Assembly: GCF_049445795.1 (NCBI RefSeq)
Contig: NZ_JBMSDT010000011.1
Coordinates: 214,344 to 278,343, forward strand
DNA from: Larkinella sp049445795
GTDB lineage: Bacteria; Bacteroidota; Bacteroidia; Cytophagales; Spirosomataceae
Reading direction: 5' to 3'
Length of the DNA stretch: 64,000 nucleotides
This document shows positions 9,553 to 16,912 of this stretch, in pieces. The notes beneath the pieces were generated by a model. It worked only from the letters and a program-made list of their open reading frames with translations. It searched no databases and was not told the DNA's origin. Each line of letters starts with the position of its first letter. Position 1 is the stretch's first letter. The translations under genes were made by a program, and so were the position numbers.

Positions 9553-9675
9553 GGGCGGTTTTGCCGTAGTTATCCGCTATCTTGCTGAAGCTGCTTGCGG
9601 TTTTAAGAGGAAAGTTTTTTGTACTTTCGCTGAATTGATTTACTACATTGTTACCGAAAGTGTACAGTCTTTACA

Positions 9676-9774
9676 CCTGACAGCGCCGGGCGGTCAACGA
9701 CTCTGTCAGCGGGCCAAAAGGCTGAAAATCATCATAAACTCTGACAGGGTCGTTGACCGCCCGGCGCTGTCAGG
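9676..9774. repeat. Long near-perfect hairpin repeat
   Basis: The arms 9676-9709 and 9741-9774 are inverted copies matching at 33 of 34 positions, separated by 31 nt. The right arm is followed by a T run (GGGTTTTT), so the structure could terminate transcription after the Lrp gene. The core CGCCGGGCGGTCAACGA also has local dyad symmetry. It behaves like a REP/MITE unit and belongs to a different family from the other repeats in the window. Confidence 0.85.
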
Positions 9775-9816
9775 GTTTTTACCGTCTCAACAGCCGTTGT
9801 CTCTTTTTTTAGCATC

Positions 9817-11016
9817 ATGAACACAACCTTATCCCTACCGACCAATCAAGTAGCCAAAGCCCGCATCGCGACTCAATTGATTTTTCTGGTTTGTGGCCTG
9901 GGAATGTCGAGCTGGGCGCCGATGATTCCGCTGGCGAAAGATCGCCTGGCGCTGAACGATGCCGATCTGGGGCTCTTGCTGCTGTTGCTGGGGGGCGGTT
10001 CCATGCTCCTGATGCCGACCTCGGGCTGGCTTGTGGGGCGGTTGGGCAGCCGCGTCGTGATGGCGGGTGCGGCCCTGGTGATGGCGCTGGTGCTACCGCT
10101 TTTGCTAACACTGTCGTCCACCGCTGCAATGGCTGTGGCGCTCTTTGTGTTCGGGGCCAGCATCGGGACCATCGATGTGGCGATGAATGCCCACGGCGTG
10201 CAGGTACAGAACCTGTACGGTAAGCCCATCATGTCGTCCCTGCACGGCCTGTTTAGCGTGGGCGGTTTGTTGGGCTCCCTGGGCCTCGGTTTTTTAATGA
10301 AGGTGGGACTCAACCCGGTTTTCGCCATTTTGAGTATTGCGGCCCTGATGGTGCTCATCACGCTTACCCAGTACCGACACCTTTTTTCGGCCGGGGTGGA
10401 GCAACAGGCCATCGCCCGGTTTTCGGCCCCGGATCAGCAGCCCAACAGCGCCCCGAAGCGCTTCGCCTGGTTGCGGGGCAGCGTCTTGTTTCTGGGGTTT
10501 CTCTGTTTTGCCATTTTCCTGGCCGAAGGCGCTATCCTGGACTGGAGCGCGGTCTTTCTGCGGGATAGCAAAGGAACCTCCACGGAGTTTGCCGGCGTGG
10601 GCTACGCGGCCTTCTCGGTGGCCATGGCGACGATGCGGTTAGCGGGCGACAAATTGGTGGCCCGGTTGAACGGCAAAACGGTGGTGGTCGGTGGTAGCCT
10701 GATTGGGGCTGTCGGACTGGGCTTGGCCGTCCTGAGTCCCTGGGTCGTTGGTGTCATCGCCGGTTTTGTGTTGCTGGGCCTGGGGGCGGCCAACATCGTG
10801 CCGGTGTTTTTCAGCGAAGCGGGTCGACTCCCCGGTATTTCGCCGACCGTCAGTATTCCCGCCATTACGACCCTGGGCTACACCGGTTTGCTGACCGGAC
10901 CGGCCTTGCTGGGCTTCATTGCCCATCATTTTTCGCTGTCGATGGCCTTCGGTTTTGTCATCCTGCTGTTGGTGCTGGTCGCGCTGGGCTATCAACTAAA
11001 CGGAAAGGTGAAGTAA
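9817..11016 (+). CDS. MFS transporter (YbjJ-like)
   Basis: A 399-residue, about 12-TM inner-membrane transporter. The N-terminal pattern (G-M-S-S-W-A-P-M-I-P then L-N-D-A-D-L-G-L-L-L-L) resembles the E. coli YbjJ branch of the major facilitator superfamily. The TM2-TM3 loop G-W-L-V-G-R-L-G-S-R-V matches the MFS signature. Nothing adjacent suggests a substrate. It is preceded by the 9676-9774 hairpin, and its only same-strand neighbour, 103 nt downstream, is a hypothetical gene. Confidence 0.8.
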   Translation: MNTTLSLPTNQVAKARIATQLIFLVCGLGMSSWAPMIPLAKDRLALNDADLGLLLLLLGGGSMLLMPTSGWLVGRLGSRVVMAGAALVMALVLPLLLTLSSTAAMAVALFVFGASIGTIDVAMNAHGVQVQNLYGKPIMSSLHGLFSVGGLLGSLGLGFLMKVGLNPVFAILSIAALMVLITLTQYRHLFSAGVEQQAIARFSAPDQQPNSAPKRFAWLRGSVLFLGFLCFAIFLAEGAILDWSAVFLRDSKGTSTEFAGVGYAAFSVAMATMRLAGDKLVARLNGKTVVVGGSLIGAVGLGLAVLSPWVVGVIAGFVLLGLGAANIVPVFFSEAGRLPGISPTVSIPAITTLGYTGLLTGPALLGFIAHHFSLSMAFGFVILLLVLVALGYQLNGKVK

Positions 11017-11119
11017 CGGAATTCGAACGTTCTTGAAGCCTGTCGAAAGTTCGTATGCGGTTTTAGGAAGACTGTATTTATAAATTCGTTGACAGAAAAT
11101 TACCTAATCAGCGATCAAA

Positions 11120-11395
11120 ATGGAGACGTTGGATGACGATTTGACGGATAAAAGCCGCGAGTGGTTGCTGGAGGAAGTCAAAAAGCTTCGGGAAGCCATT
11201 CGGGAACACCGCGACAGTACCGGGCATGACTTGTGCTGGCATCACCCTAGATTATGGGGATTGTTGCCGGAAAAGACGCTGCCGGAGGTAGCCGTTCCGG
11301 CCTGGCCTCAGTTCATGCGGGGATGCATCAAATACCGGCAGTCGTTGGAGGCACAACTTCCCCAGGCTCCCATTGAAAAACGGGAAGCCGACTGA
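11120..11395 (+). CDS. Conserved hypothetical protein
   Basis: A 91-residue soluble protein, acidic and helical at the N terminus (E-W-L-L-E-E-V-K-K-L-R-E-A-I). It has a distinctive H-D-L-C-W-H-H-P-R-L-W-G-L-L-P segment in the middle whose His/Cys cluster could bind a metal, and a C-terminal helix. I recognise the motif as recurring in unannotated bacterial proteins but know no function. It is convergent with the next gene. Confidence 0.6.
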   Translation: METLDDDLTDKSREWLLEEVKKLREAIREHRDSTGHDLCWHHPRLWGLLPEKTLPEVAVPAWPQFMRGCIKYRQSLEAQLPQAPIEKREAD

Positions 11396-11422
11396 CGCAA
11401 TTTTTTGCTTGCACCAGGGTTT

Positions 11423-11737
11423 TCACTCCTCAAACAACTCCACTTTCGTTACCGCCCACTCCCCCGCGATCAGAGGCAGACCGCGCAGGACACCCCGGTT
11501 GTTGGTGCAGATGAGATACAGATCGCCCGACTGGAAGATGGCGACAATTGTCTCGCCGGAGGTTTCCGACGGTTTGCCGACGGTTTCGGTCAGACTTAGG
11601 TTGTTGTCATCGAACGTGATCGAATAAATCCGCTGGTCGGTAGTTTCGTAGCGGTGTTTCAGCATCGACTTCCGCAGAATACCGTACACCTTTTCGGCTT
11701 CCTCGGGGTTCTTGGTGGCAGGAACGAAGAATTTCAT
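11423..11737 (-). CDS. Conserved hypothetical protein
   Basis: A 104-residue protein beginning M-K-F-F-V-P-A-T-K-N and predicted to be alpha/beta, with an N-terminal helix (E-E-A-E-K-V-Y-G-I-L-R) followed by beta strands (R-I-Y-S-I-T-F, V-A-I-F, D-L-Y-L-I-C-T). No signal peptide or TM segment. No family is recognised. Its start codon abuts a heptamer-type repeat (11742-11858) that separates it from the GNAT gene. Confidence 0.6.
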   Translation of the reverse strand: MKFFVPATKNPEEAEKVYGILRKSMLKHRYETTDQRIYSITFDDNNLSLTETVGKPSETSGETIVAIFQSGDLYLICTNNRGVLRGLPLIAGEWAVTKVELFEE

Positions 11738-11741
11738 TGAT

Positions 11742-11858
11742 CGTTTAACGTTTGATGTTTAAGGTTTAACGTTTTTCGTTCAAAGTTACTTGTTAAATAA
11801 AGCAGGGGGAAGGTTTAGCCTTAAACGTTAAACCTCACCTCAAACCTTAAACGTCAAC
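11742..11858. repeat. Heptamer-word inverted repeat (GTTTAAC family)
   Basis: The left arm 11742-11781 is a run of 7-nt words beginning GTTT or GTTC (GTTTAAC, GTTTGAT, GTTTAAG, GTTTAAC). The right arm 11812-11858 carries the inverse words (CCTTAAAC, GTTAAACC, CAAACCTTAAAC). The right arm overlaps the last five codons and the stop of the GNAT gene, so the C terminus of that protein is written by the repeat. The left arm begins 5 nt from the start codon of the neighbouring gene. Confidence 0.75.
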
Positions 11859-12307
11859 GTATTCCGCTCCTGATCGACAAATCCGACGGATTCATACAAT
11901 TGCCGGGCGCGGCTATTGTATTTTTCAGTTTGCAGCAGTACGACTGAGACACCCAGGTCCGGAGCAATCCGCTGAATCTCGTGCAGAACCTTCCGGCCCC
12001 AGCCCGCACCCCGGTGGACCTCCTCTACAAAAAGCTCGTCAACCAGGGCGGTTTTACCTCCGAACTCAAATGCAAAACCGTACGTCAGCGCCACGTAGCC
12101 GATGGGCTTATGATCCGTCTCGATCAGCCAGAGGGAGCCAAGCGACGGATTCGTCATCACTTCCTGAATAAGTCGCTTCCGCAGCCGTTGGTCGAATGGG
12201 TAGCTGAAATGCTGGCAAAACGTCTCCATCAGACGCAGCAACGTGTCCGCGTCGGCGGACGTGGTCACTAAACGGATCAGCGTGGTTGCGGATTGATGTG
12301 TCACCAA
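11840..12307 (-). CDS. GNAT family N-acetyltransferase
   Basis: A 155-residue GCN5-related acetyltransferase, presumably cytoplasmic and using acetyl-CoA. The acetyl-CoA loop is visible as E-V-H-R-G-A-G-W-G-R-K-V-L near residue 98, followed by the conserved C-terminal block Y-N-S-R-A-R-Q-L-Y-E-S-V-G-F at about 130-143. The last residues L-T-F-K-V and the stop codon are encoded by the repeat arm, so the original C terminus may have been altered. Acceptor substrate unknown. Confidence 0.85.
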   Translation of the reverse strand: MVTHQSATTLIRLVTTSADADTLLRLMETFCQHFSYPFDQRLRKRLIQEVMTNPSLGSLWLIETDHKPIGYVALTYGFAFEFGGKTALVDELFVEEVHRGAGWGRKVLHEIQRIAPDLGVSVVLLQTEKYNSRARQLYESVGFVDQERNTLTFKV

Positions 12308-12364
12308 AGAAACAGAGCTCAGGCGGCAAAATACGGGAAAGTTTAAAAAAACTTCCTTTTTTTC

Positions 12365-12395
12365 TTGACTCTCCCCTTACGTCATAGCCTACATT
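12365..12395 (+). promoter_or_regulatory. Candidate autoregulated MerR-type promoter
   Basis: TTGACT (12365-12370) and TACATT (12390-12395) are separated by 19 nt, the elongated spacer that MerR-family activators use. A TGAC...GTCA dyad (12366-12369 and 12381-12384) overlaps the spacer. It lies 30 nt before the TipAS-MerR start. Scored against the Bacteroidota consensus, TTG and TACATTTA are 22 nt apart, again longer than the 20-21 nt of the other candidates here. Confidence 0.45.
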
Positions 12396-12425
12396 TACCG
12401 CATCAATCGCAGGAACGTTGTGAGT

Positions 12426-13196
12426 ATGAGAACCTATTCGGTAAAAAAACTAGCGAGTCTGGCAGGGGTAAGTGTGCGCACGCTTCACCACTACGACCGC
12501 CTGGGTCTTCTGAAACCCTCCGTTCGCACGGAAGCCCGGTACCGGCTGTACGGCGAGAAAGAGCTGATCCGACTGCAGCAGATCCTCTTTTACAAGGAAC
12601 TGGATTTTCCGTTGCTGGAAATCCGGCGGGTGCTGGAAGATCCTGAATTCGACGTACTCCGGGCGCTGGAAAGTCACAAAACCGCCCTGCGCACTCGGCG
12701 GGACCGACTCACGACCTTGCTGGAAACGATTGATAAAACCATTTCAACACTTAAAGGAGAAACAATCATGTTAACAGACGACGAATTATACGCCGGTTTT
12801 CCGAAAGAACAGGCGGAAGCCTACCGGCAGGAAGCTGCTGAGAAATACGGTGCCAAAACCATCGAAGAATCGGAGATGAAGATCCGCAAGCTGGGTAAAG
12901 CCGGTTTTGAAGCCTTGAAAGCCGAAGGGGAAGCCATTACGCACGCCCTGCTCAGTCTGATGGACCGCGACCCGGCCGACCCGGCGGTGCAGCAGCAGGT
13001 TGCCCGGCATTATGCTCTCATCCAACAGTTTTGGGGTAGTTCGGTCGCCAACGGCGACACGCTGGCTGCTTACCGGGGGCTGGCCCAGGTGTACGTGGAT
13101 GATCCGCGCTACACCCACCCAAACGGTCTGCAAAGTGCCGAGTTTGCCCGGTTCATGAGCCAGGCGATGAAGCACTTTGTAGCGTTTAAGGTTTGA
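12426..13196 (+). CDS. MerR family regulator with TipAS ligand-binding domain
   Basis: A 256-residue TipA-like transcription factor. An N-terminal MerR HTH (S-V-K-K-L-A-S-L-A-G-V-S-V-R-T-L-H-H-Y-D-R-L-G-L-L) is followed by a dimerisation coiled coil to about residue 105. A C-terminal TipAS domain follows, with W-G-S-S-V-A-N and Y-V-D-D-P-R-Y. TipAS domains bind hydrophobic or thiopeptide-type drugs and trigger promoter untwisting. I chose the ATG at 12426 over the GTG at 12420. The C terminus ends A-F-K-V-stop from GTTTAAGGTTTGA, the same word that ends the nearby GNAT gene, so it may be repeat-derived. No obvious efflux target gene is adjacent. Confidence 0.9.
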   Translation: MRTYSVKKLASLAGVSVRTLHHYDRLGLLKPSVRTEARYRLYGEKELIRLQQILFYKELDFPLLEIRRVLEDPEFDVLRALESHKTALRTRRDRLTTLLETIDKTISTLKGETIMLTDDELYAGFPKEQAEAYRQEAAEKYGAKTIEESEMKIRKLGKAGFEALKAEGEAITHALLSLMDRDPADPAVQQQVARHYALIQQFWGSSVANGDTLAAYRGLAQVYVDDPRYTHPNGLQSAEFARFMSQAMKHFVAFKV

Positions 13197-13200
13197 GGGA

Positions 13201-13279
13201 GTACCCACGGACTTTAGTCCGTGAGTTGCTAGTTACTCACTGAGAAAGCTAACACTCACGGACTGAAGTCCGTGGGTAC
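13201..13279. repeat. REP-like doublet, CACGGACT-TTAGTCCGTG family
   Basis: The arms 13201-13226 and 13254-13279 are inverted copies (25 of 26), and each arm is itself a palindrome (CACGGACTTTAGTCCGTG). It fits exactly between two convergent stops: the MerR stop ends at 13196 and the esterase stop begins at 13282. A second copy of the same family lies at 47076-47267. It could serve as a bidirectional terminator. Confidence 0.88.
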
Positions 13280-13281
13280 GT

Positions 13282-14100
13282 TTACTTATCAAAATAATGC
13301 CGCATGAACAACAACTGGGCGTGGACGGCATTGTTCCAATACGGCCAGTTGTGCGCACCGGGGCGCGTGATGTACTCGTGGGCAATGTTTCGGTAAAGCA
13401 GTTTCTCGTGAAGCTCGTTATTGACCCGGAAGAAAAAGTCCTCAGTGCCACAGTCGATAATGAGGGCCAGGGAGTTCGGGGTGAGCAGGTGGAGCAGATT
13501 GATGACGGTATGCTGTTCCCAACGGTCGGGGTATTGGGCGTAGGGGCCGAGTCGTTTGGCCATATCCCAGTTGTTGGGAAAAGGCCGGATGTCGACGCCC
13601 CCGCTCATGCTCCCGGCAGCTCCGAACACATCTTGATGTTTAAACGCCAGGTACAACGCCCCGTGGCCGCCCATGCTCAGGCCCGTGATGGCGCGGCCTT
13701 TCCGGTCTTTGATGGTTTTGTAACGACTATCCACCCAGGTCACCAGCTCGGTCGAAACATAGGTTTCGTATTTCCAGGCAGGGTCGGCCGGACTGTCGAA
13801 ATACCAGCTCGAAAAATTGCCATCCGGGCAGACGATGATGGTCTGGTAGGTATCGGCGGCTTTCAAAACCGAGGGCGCTTTTTTGACCCAATCGGCATAA
13901 TTGCCGCTGTGACCGTGGAGCAGATACACCACCGGAAATGCTTGACCATTGGTATAGGAGTCCGGCGTCAGGACCACGGCTTTGATGGTCTTCTTCATGG
14001 AAGGACTATACGTCTCGACGGTATCAACTTTCGACGCCAACACGGTTTGGCAAAACAGAACGAAAAGGACTAGAAGGCGTAGCATACGGTTTGAAGTCAT
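13282..14100 (-). CDS. Secreted esterase (esterase D/antigen 85-like alpha/beta hydrolase)
   Basis: A 272-residue exported alpha/beta hydrolase of the putative-esterase (COG0627/PF00756) family. The signal peptide is M-T-S-N-R-M-L-R-L-L-V-L-F-V-L-F ... V-L-A-S. The nucleophile elbow is G-L-S-M-G-G-H-G, the acid probably the Asp in I-I-D-C-G-T-E-D, and the His in G-A-H-N-W-P-Y-W, giving a full triad. An H-G-H-S-G-N motif supplies the oxyanion region. Frames extending upstream of 14100 run into the GGGCATG repeat and are rejected. Relatives deacetylate or deferuloylate plant polysaccharides or hydrolyse S-formylglutathione; the secreted form favours a carbohydrate ester. Confidence 0.85.
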   Translation of the reverse strand: MTSNRMLRLLVLFVLFCQTVLASKVDTVETYSPSMKKTIKAVVLTPDSYTNGQAFPVVYLLHGHSGNYADWVKKAPSVLKAADTYQTIIVCPDGNFSSWYFDSPADPAWKYETYVSTELVTWVDSRYKTIKDRKGRAITGLSMGGHGALYLAFKHQDVFGAAGSMSGGVDIRPFPNNWDMAKRLGPYAQYPDRWEQHTVINLLHLLTPNSLALIIDCGTEDFFFRVNNELHEKLLYRNIAHEYITRPGAHNWPYWNNAVHAQLLFMRHYFDK

Positions 14101-14113
14101 GGGTTTTGGGATT

Positions 14114-14229
14114 GGGCATGGGGTATAGGGGTAAGAGCAGAGGGCACGGGGCATGGGGCAGAGGGGGGGTGACACGTTCTTTCGATTGCGGAGTACCCTA
14201 TGCCCTTACCCCCATGCCCTCTGCCCCTC
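14114..14229. repeat. Heptamer-word inverted repeat (GGGCATG/GGGCAGA family)
   Basis: The left arm 14114-14168 is a run of G-rich 7-nt words (GGGCATG, GGGTATA, GGGCACG, GGGCATG, GGGCAGA). The right arm 14194-14229 holds the inverse words (CCCTATG, CCCTTAC, CCCATGC, CCTCTGC). It fills the divergent gap between the esterase and the S9 peptidase, beginning 13 nt from the esterase start codon. The same word family is inserted inside the CRTAC1 gene at 36537-36684. Confidence 0.8.
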
Positions 14230-14297
14230 CGCAAAAATAGCCCTGATTTCCAAACTTTTTGTATCTTCATGGATCCAATTGGCTTCAAAACAAACGC

Positions 14298-16304
14298 ATG
14301 AAACGCCTATCTCTTCTTTGCCTGCTCATTAGCAGTACGGTTTTCGCCCAACTTCCGACCAAACGACCAATTCAGCCTTCCGACATTCTCCGATTACAAA
14401 ACATCAATGACCCACAGGTGTCGCCCGATGGAAAATGGGTGGCCTATACACTCTCGTCGGTCGACAAGGAGAAGGATAAACGCAATACCGACCTCTGGAT
14501 GATTAGCTGGGACGGCAAGGAGTCGGTTCAGTTAACCAGCAGCCCCGACGGCGAATCGTCGCCCCGCTGGAGCCCCGACGGGCGGTTTTTGTCGTTTGTG
14601 GCCACCCGCAACGGTGACAAGGACAGCCAATTGTGGCTGCTCGATCGGCGCGGGGGCGAAGGCAAAAAATTGACCGAACTCAAGGGCGAACTCGAAGAAT
14701 ATGAATGGGCACCGAACGGCAAAACCATCGCGCTCGTGATTCGGGACAAAGATTATTCGGATTCAGCAAAGACCAAAATCCGGAAACCGTATGTCATCGA
14801 CCGCTATCACTTTAAAGAAGATGCCAAAGGCTACCTCGATCGCCGGGCGGCTCACCTGTATCTGTTCGATGTCGAAACCCGTAAACTCGACACGCTAACC
14901 AACGGGAATTTCGATGAAACCTCGCCGGTTTGGTCGCCCGACAGCAAGCAGCTTGCGTTTGTCAGCAATCGGACGGTTGAGCCTGACAAAAATGAAAATA
15001 CGGATCTCTTTGTGGTAGAAGCGAAACCGAAAGCGACGCCGAAACAACTCACCACCTGGGCGGGCTACGACCGTAATCCGGTCTGGAGTCCGGATGGTTC
15101 ACAAATTGCGTACCTGCGCTCGACGGCTGCGACCAATTTTATCATGTACGACCAGCCGGTTTTGTCGGTCATTCCGGCGACGGGTGGCGAACCGAAACTG
15201 GTATCGGTTGCCCTGGATCGACCGGTTCGTAACCCTCGCTGGTCGGTGGATGGGAAGTCGATTGCGGTTTTGGTCGACGATGACCGCCGGACCTACGTAG
15301 GCACATATGAACTGGGGAGTGGGAAACTCAACCGCCTGGCGGGGGGCGACTGTGCTTTTGCCGATCTGGAACAAAACCCCAAAGGTGGCTGGGCGACGCT
15401 CATGAGCAAACCGCAATTGCCGAACGAGATTTATGCCGTTGAAAACGGCGAAGTGCGTCGGTTGACAACCATTCAGGATGCGTTCGTGGCTCCGTTGCTG
15501 CTGGCCAATGTAGAAGGCTTTACGTCGAAGAGCAAAGACGGTACGCAGGTCTCGAACATGCTGTTCCGACCTGCCAATGTTTCGGCCGGGCAAAAACTAC
15601 CGACGATTCTATTCATTCACGGCGGCCCGGTGGGGCAGGATAATTTCGGCTTCGACCTATCGCGGCAATTGCTGGCGGGGGGCGGTTATGTGGTGGCCGG
15701 GGTCAACTACCGGGGCAGCAGCGGACGCGGACTGGCCTATTGCAAAGCCATTTACGGCGATTGGGGGAATAAGGAAGTGGCTGATATTCTGGGGGCTGCC
15801 GATTACCTCGTTGCCAGCGGTATTGCCGATCCGGCTAAATTAGGCATCGGGGGCTGGAGCTATGGCGGTATTCTGACCAACTACACCATCGCTACCGATC
15901 AGCGGTTTAAAGCAGCCGCCAGCGGGGCTGGAAGTTCACTGCAAATGACCATGTACGGCTCCGATCAGTACGTCAACCAATACGAAAACGAACTGGGCGC
16001 ACCCTGGAAAAACATTGACAAATGGCTGAAAGTATCGTATCCGTTTCTGAAAGCCGACCGGATCAAAACGCCAACGCAGTTTATGGGGGGCGAAAAGGAT
16101 TTTAACGTACCGATTGCCGGAAGCGAACAGATGTACCAGGCGCTGAAATCGCTCGGGGTACCTACGCAACTCATCGTTTATCCTAACCAATTTCACGGTT
16201 TGTCAGTCCCGAGCTATCAGACGGATCGTTTTGAACGGTATCTGAAGTGGTTTGATCAATACCTAAAAACCTCGGTGGCGGCTTTGAGCACCAGCGCCAA
16301 GTAG
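14298..16304 (+). CDS. S9 family prolyl oligopeptidase-type peptidase
   Basis: A 668-residue secreted serine peptidase (DPP IV/acylaminoacyl-peptidase branch) that would trim peptides in the periplasm. A signal peptide (M-K-R-L-S-L-L-C-L-L ... V-F-A-Q) precedes a TolB/WD40-type beta-propeller with repeated S-P-D-G-K/R blades at about residues 40-380. The C-terminal alpha/beta hydrolase domain has the elbow G-G-W-S-Y-G-G (Ser521), an acid in G-G-E-K-D (Asp601) and His633 in F-H-G-L. The start at 14298 gives the signal peptide; an earlier in-frame start lies in unrelated sequence. It is single-gene, followed by a terminator. Confidence 0.92.
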   Translation: MKRLSLLCLLISSTVFAQLPTKRPIQPSDILRLQNINDPQVSPDGKWVAYTLSSVDKEKDKRNTDLWMISWDGKESVQLTSSPDGESSPRWSPDGRFLSFVATRNGDKDSQLWLLDRRGGEGKKLTELKGELEEYEWAPNGKTIALVIRDKDYSDSAKTKIRKPYVIDRYHFKEDAKGYLDRRAAHLYLFDVETRKLDTLTNGNFDETSPVWSPDSKQLAFVSNRTVEPDKNENTDLFVVEAKPKATPKQLTTWAGYDRNPVWSPDGSQIAYLRSTAATNFIMYDQPVLSVIPATGGEPKLVSVALDRPVRNPRWSVDGKSIAVLVDDDRRTYVGTYELGSGKLNRLAGGDCAFADLEQNPKGGWATLMSKPQLPNEIYAVENGEVRRLTTIQDAFVAPLLLANVEGFTSKSKDGTQVSNMLFRPANVSAGQKLPTILFIHGGPVGQDNFGFDLSRQLLAGGGYVVAGVNYRGSSGRGLAYCKAIYGDWGNKEVADILGAADYLVASGIADPAKLGIGGWSYGGILTNYTIATDQRFKAAASGAGSSLQMTMYGSDQYVNQYENELGAPWKNIDKWLKVSYPFLKADRIKTPTQFMGGEKDFNVPIAGSEQMYQALKSLGVPTQLIVYPNQFHGLSVPSYQTDRFERYLKWFDQYLKTSVAALSTSAK

Positions 16305-16331
16305 GCAGTTCCGTATACAACAGTATTCCGA

Positions 16332-16359
16332 AGCCCGCGGCCCAAACCGCGGGCTTTTA
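16332..16359 (+). terminator. Rho-independent terminator after the S9 peptidase
   Basis: A perfect 9-bp stem AGCCCGCGG / CCGCGGGCT with a 6-nt loop, followed by TTTAT. It begins 28 nt after the peptidase stop. Confidence 0.8.
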
Positions 16360-16516
16360 TGCTATTATCATAATTTCCATGAAAAAGTAGATTTATCGAA
16401 TGGGAAATTTACCCCTCTTTCGTCCCATTTGCTAAAATCTATATCATAATTCGATAAAATTCATGTTATTACATTGAATTGGTGATTAGCCAACTTATTC
16501 TCGCCTACCTGACTGA

Positions 16517-16912
16517 ATGAAAAATAAACGCATTTTGGGCGTTTTTCTTCGCTGGCCGTCCCCCGCCGAATGGTTAATTTTCGGCATGAGTGTTGTGCTG
16601 CTTTTTTTTGCTGTCGTCCCCAGCTTGCCAGCCAAACTATACCAGATTTCGGGTGTCGGGTTTTGCCTGTCCTTTTTTGTTCTCTTTTTGCGGGAAGCGC
16701 AGAGTGAAATGCCTCGTTACTTTTATAAGTGGCTCTGGGCTTTGTTTGGCATCGTCAAACTGAATTCAAAACTGGTCAGCGAGATCTTTGTCATACAGAC
16801 CTGGCAACTGTTCGATGTGGTAGTTATTGTGGTTTTGCTTCGTTCTATTCATACCTATAACCTTGAAAACGAACGACAACCGCTTTTCTTCCGTCGGGTA
16901 GCCGGTCAGTAG
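16517..16912 (+). CDS. Hypothetical inner-membrane protein
   Basis: A 131-residue protein with three hydrophobic stretches: about residues 17-37 (A-E-W-L-I-F-G-M-S-V-V-L-L-F-F), 45-58 (I-S-G-V-G-F-C-L-S-F-F) and 92-110 (V-I-Q-T-W-Q-L-F-D-V-V). No known domain. Its last 7 nt overlap the convergent rarA stop. The 212-bp stretch before it holds the peptidase terminator and AT-rich sequence with no further recognisable element. Confidence 0.6.
   Translation: MKNKRILGVFLRWPSPAEWLIFGMSVVLLFFAVVPSLPAKLYQISGVGFCLSFFVLFLREAQSEMPRYFYKWLWALFGIVKLNSKLVSEIFVIQTWQLFDVVVIVVLLRSIHTYNLENERQPLFFRRVAGQ

Noticed and set aside
14101..14175. Upstream start for the esterase (M-S-P-P-L-C-P-M-P ...)
   Set aside because: Those residues are translated from the GGGCATG repeat; the ATG at 14100 begins a normal signal peptide.
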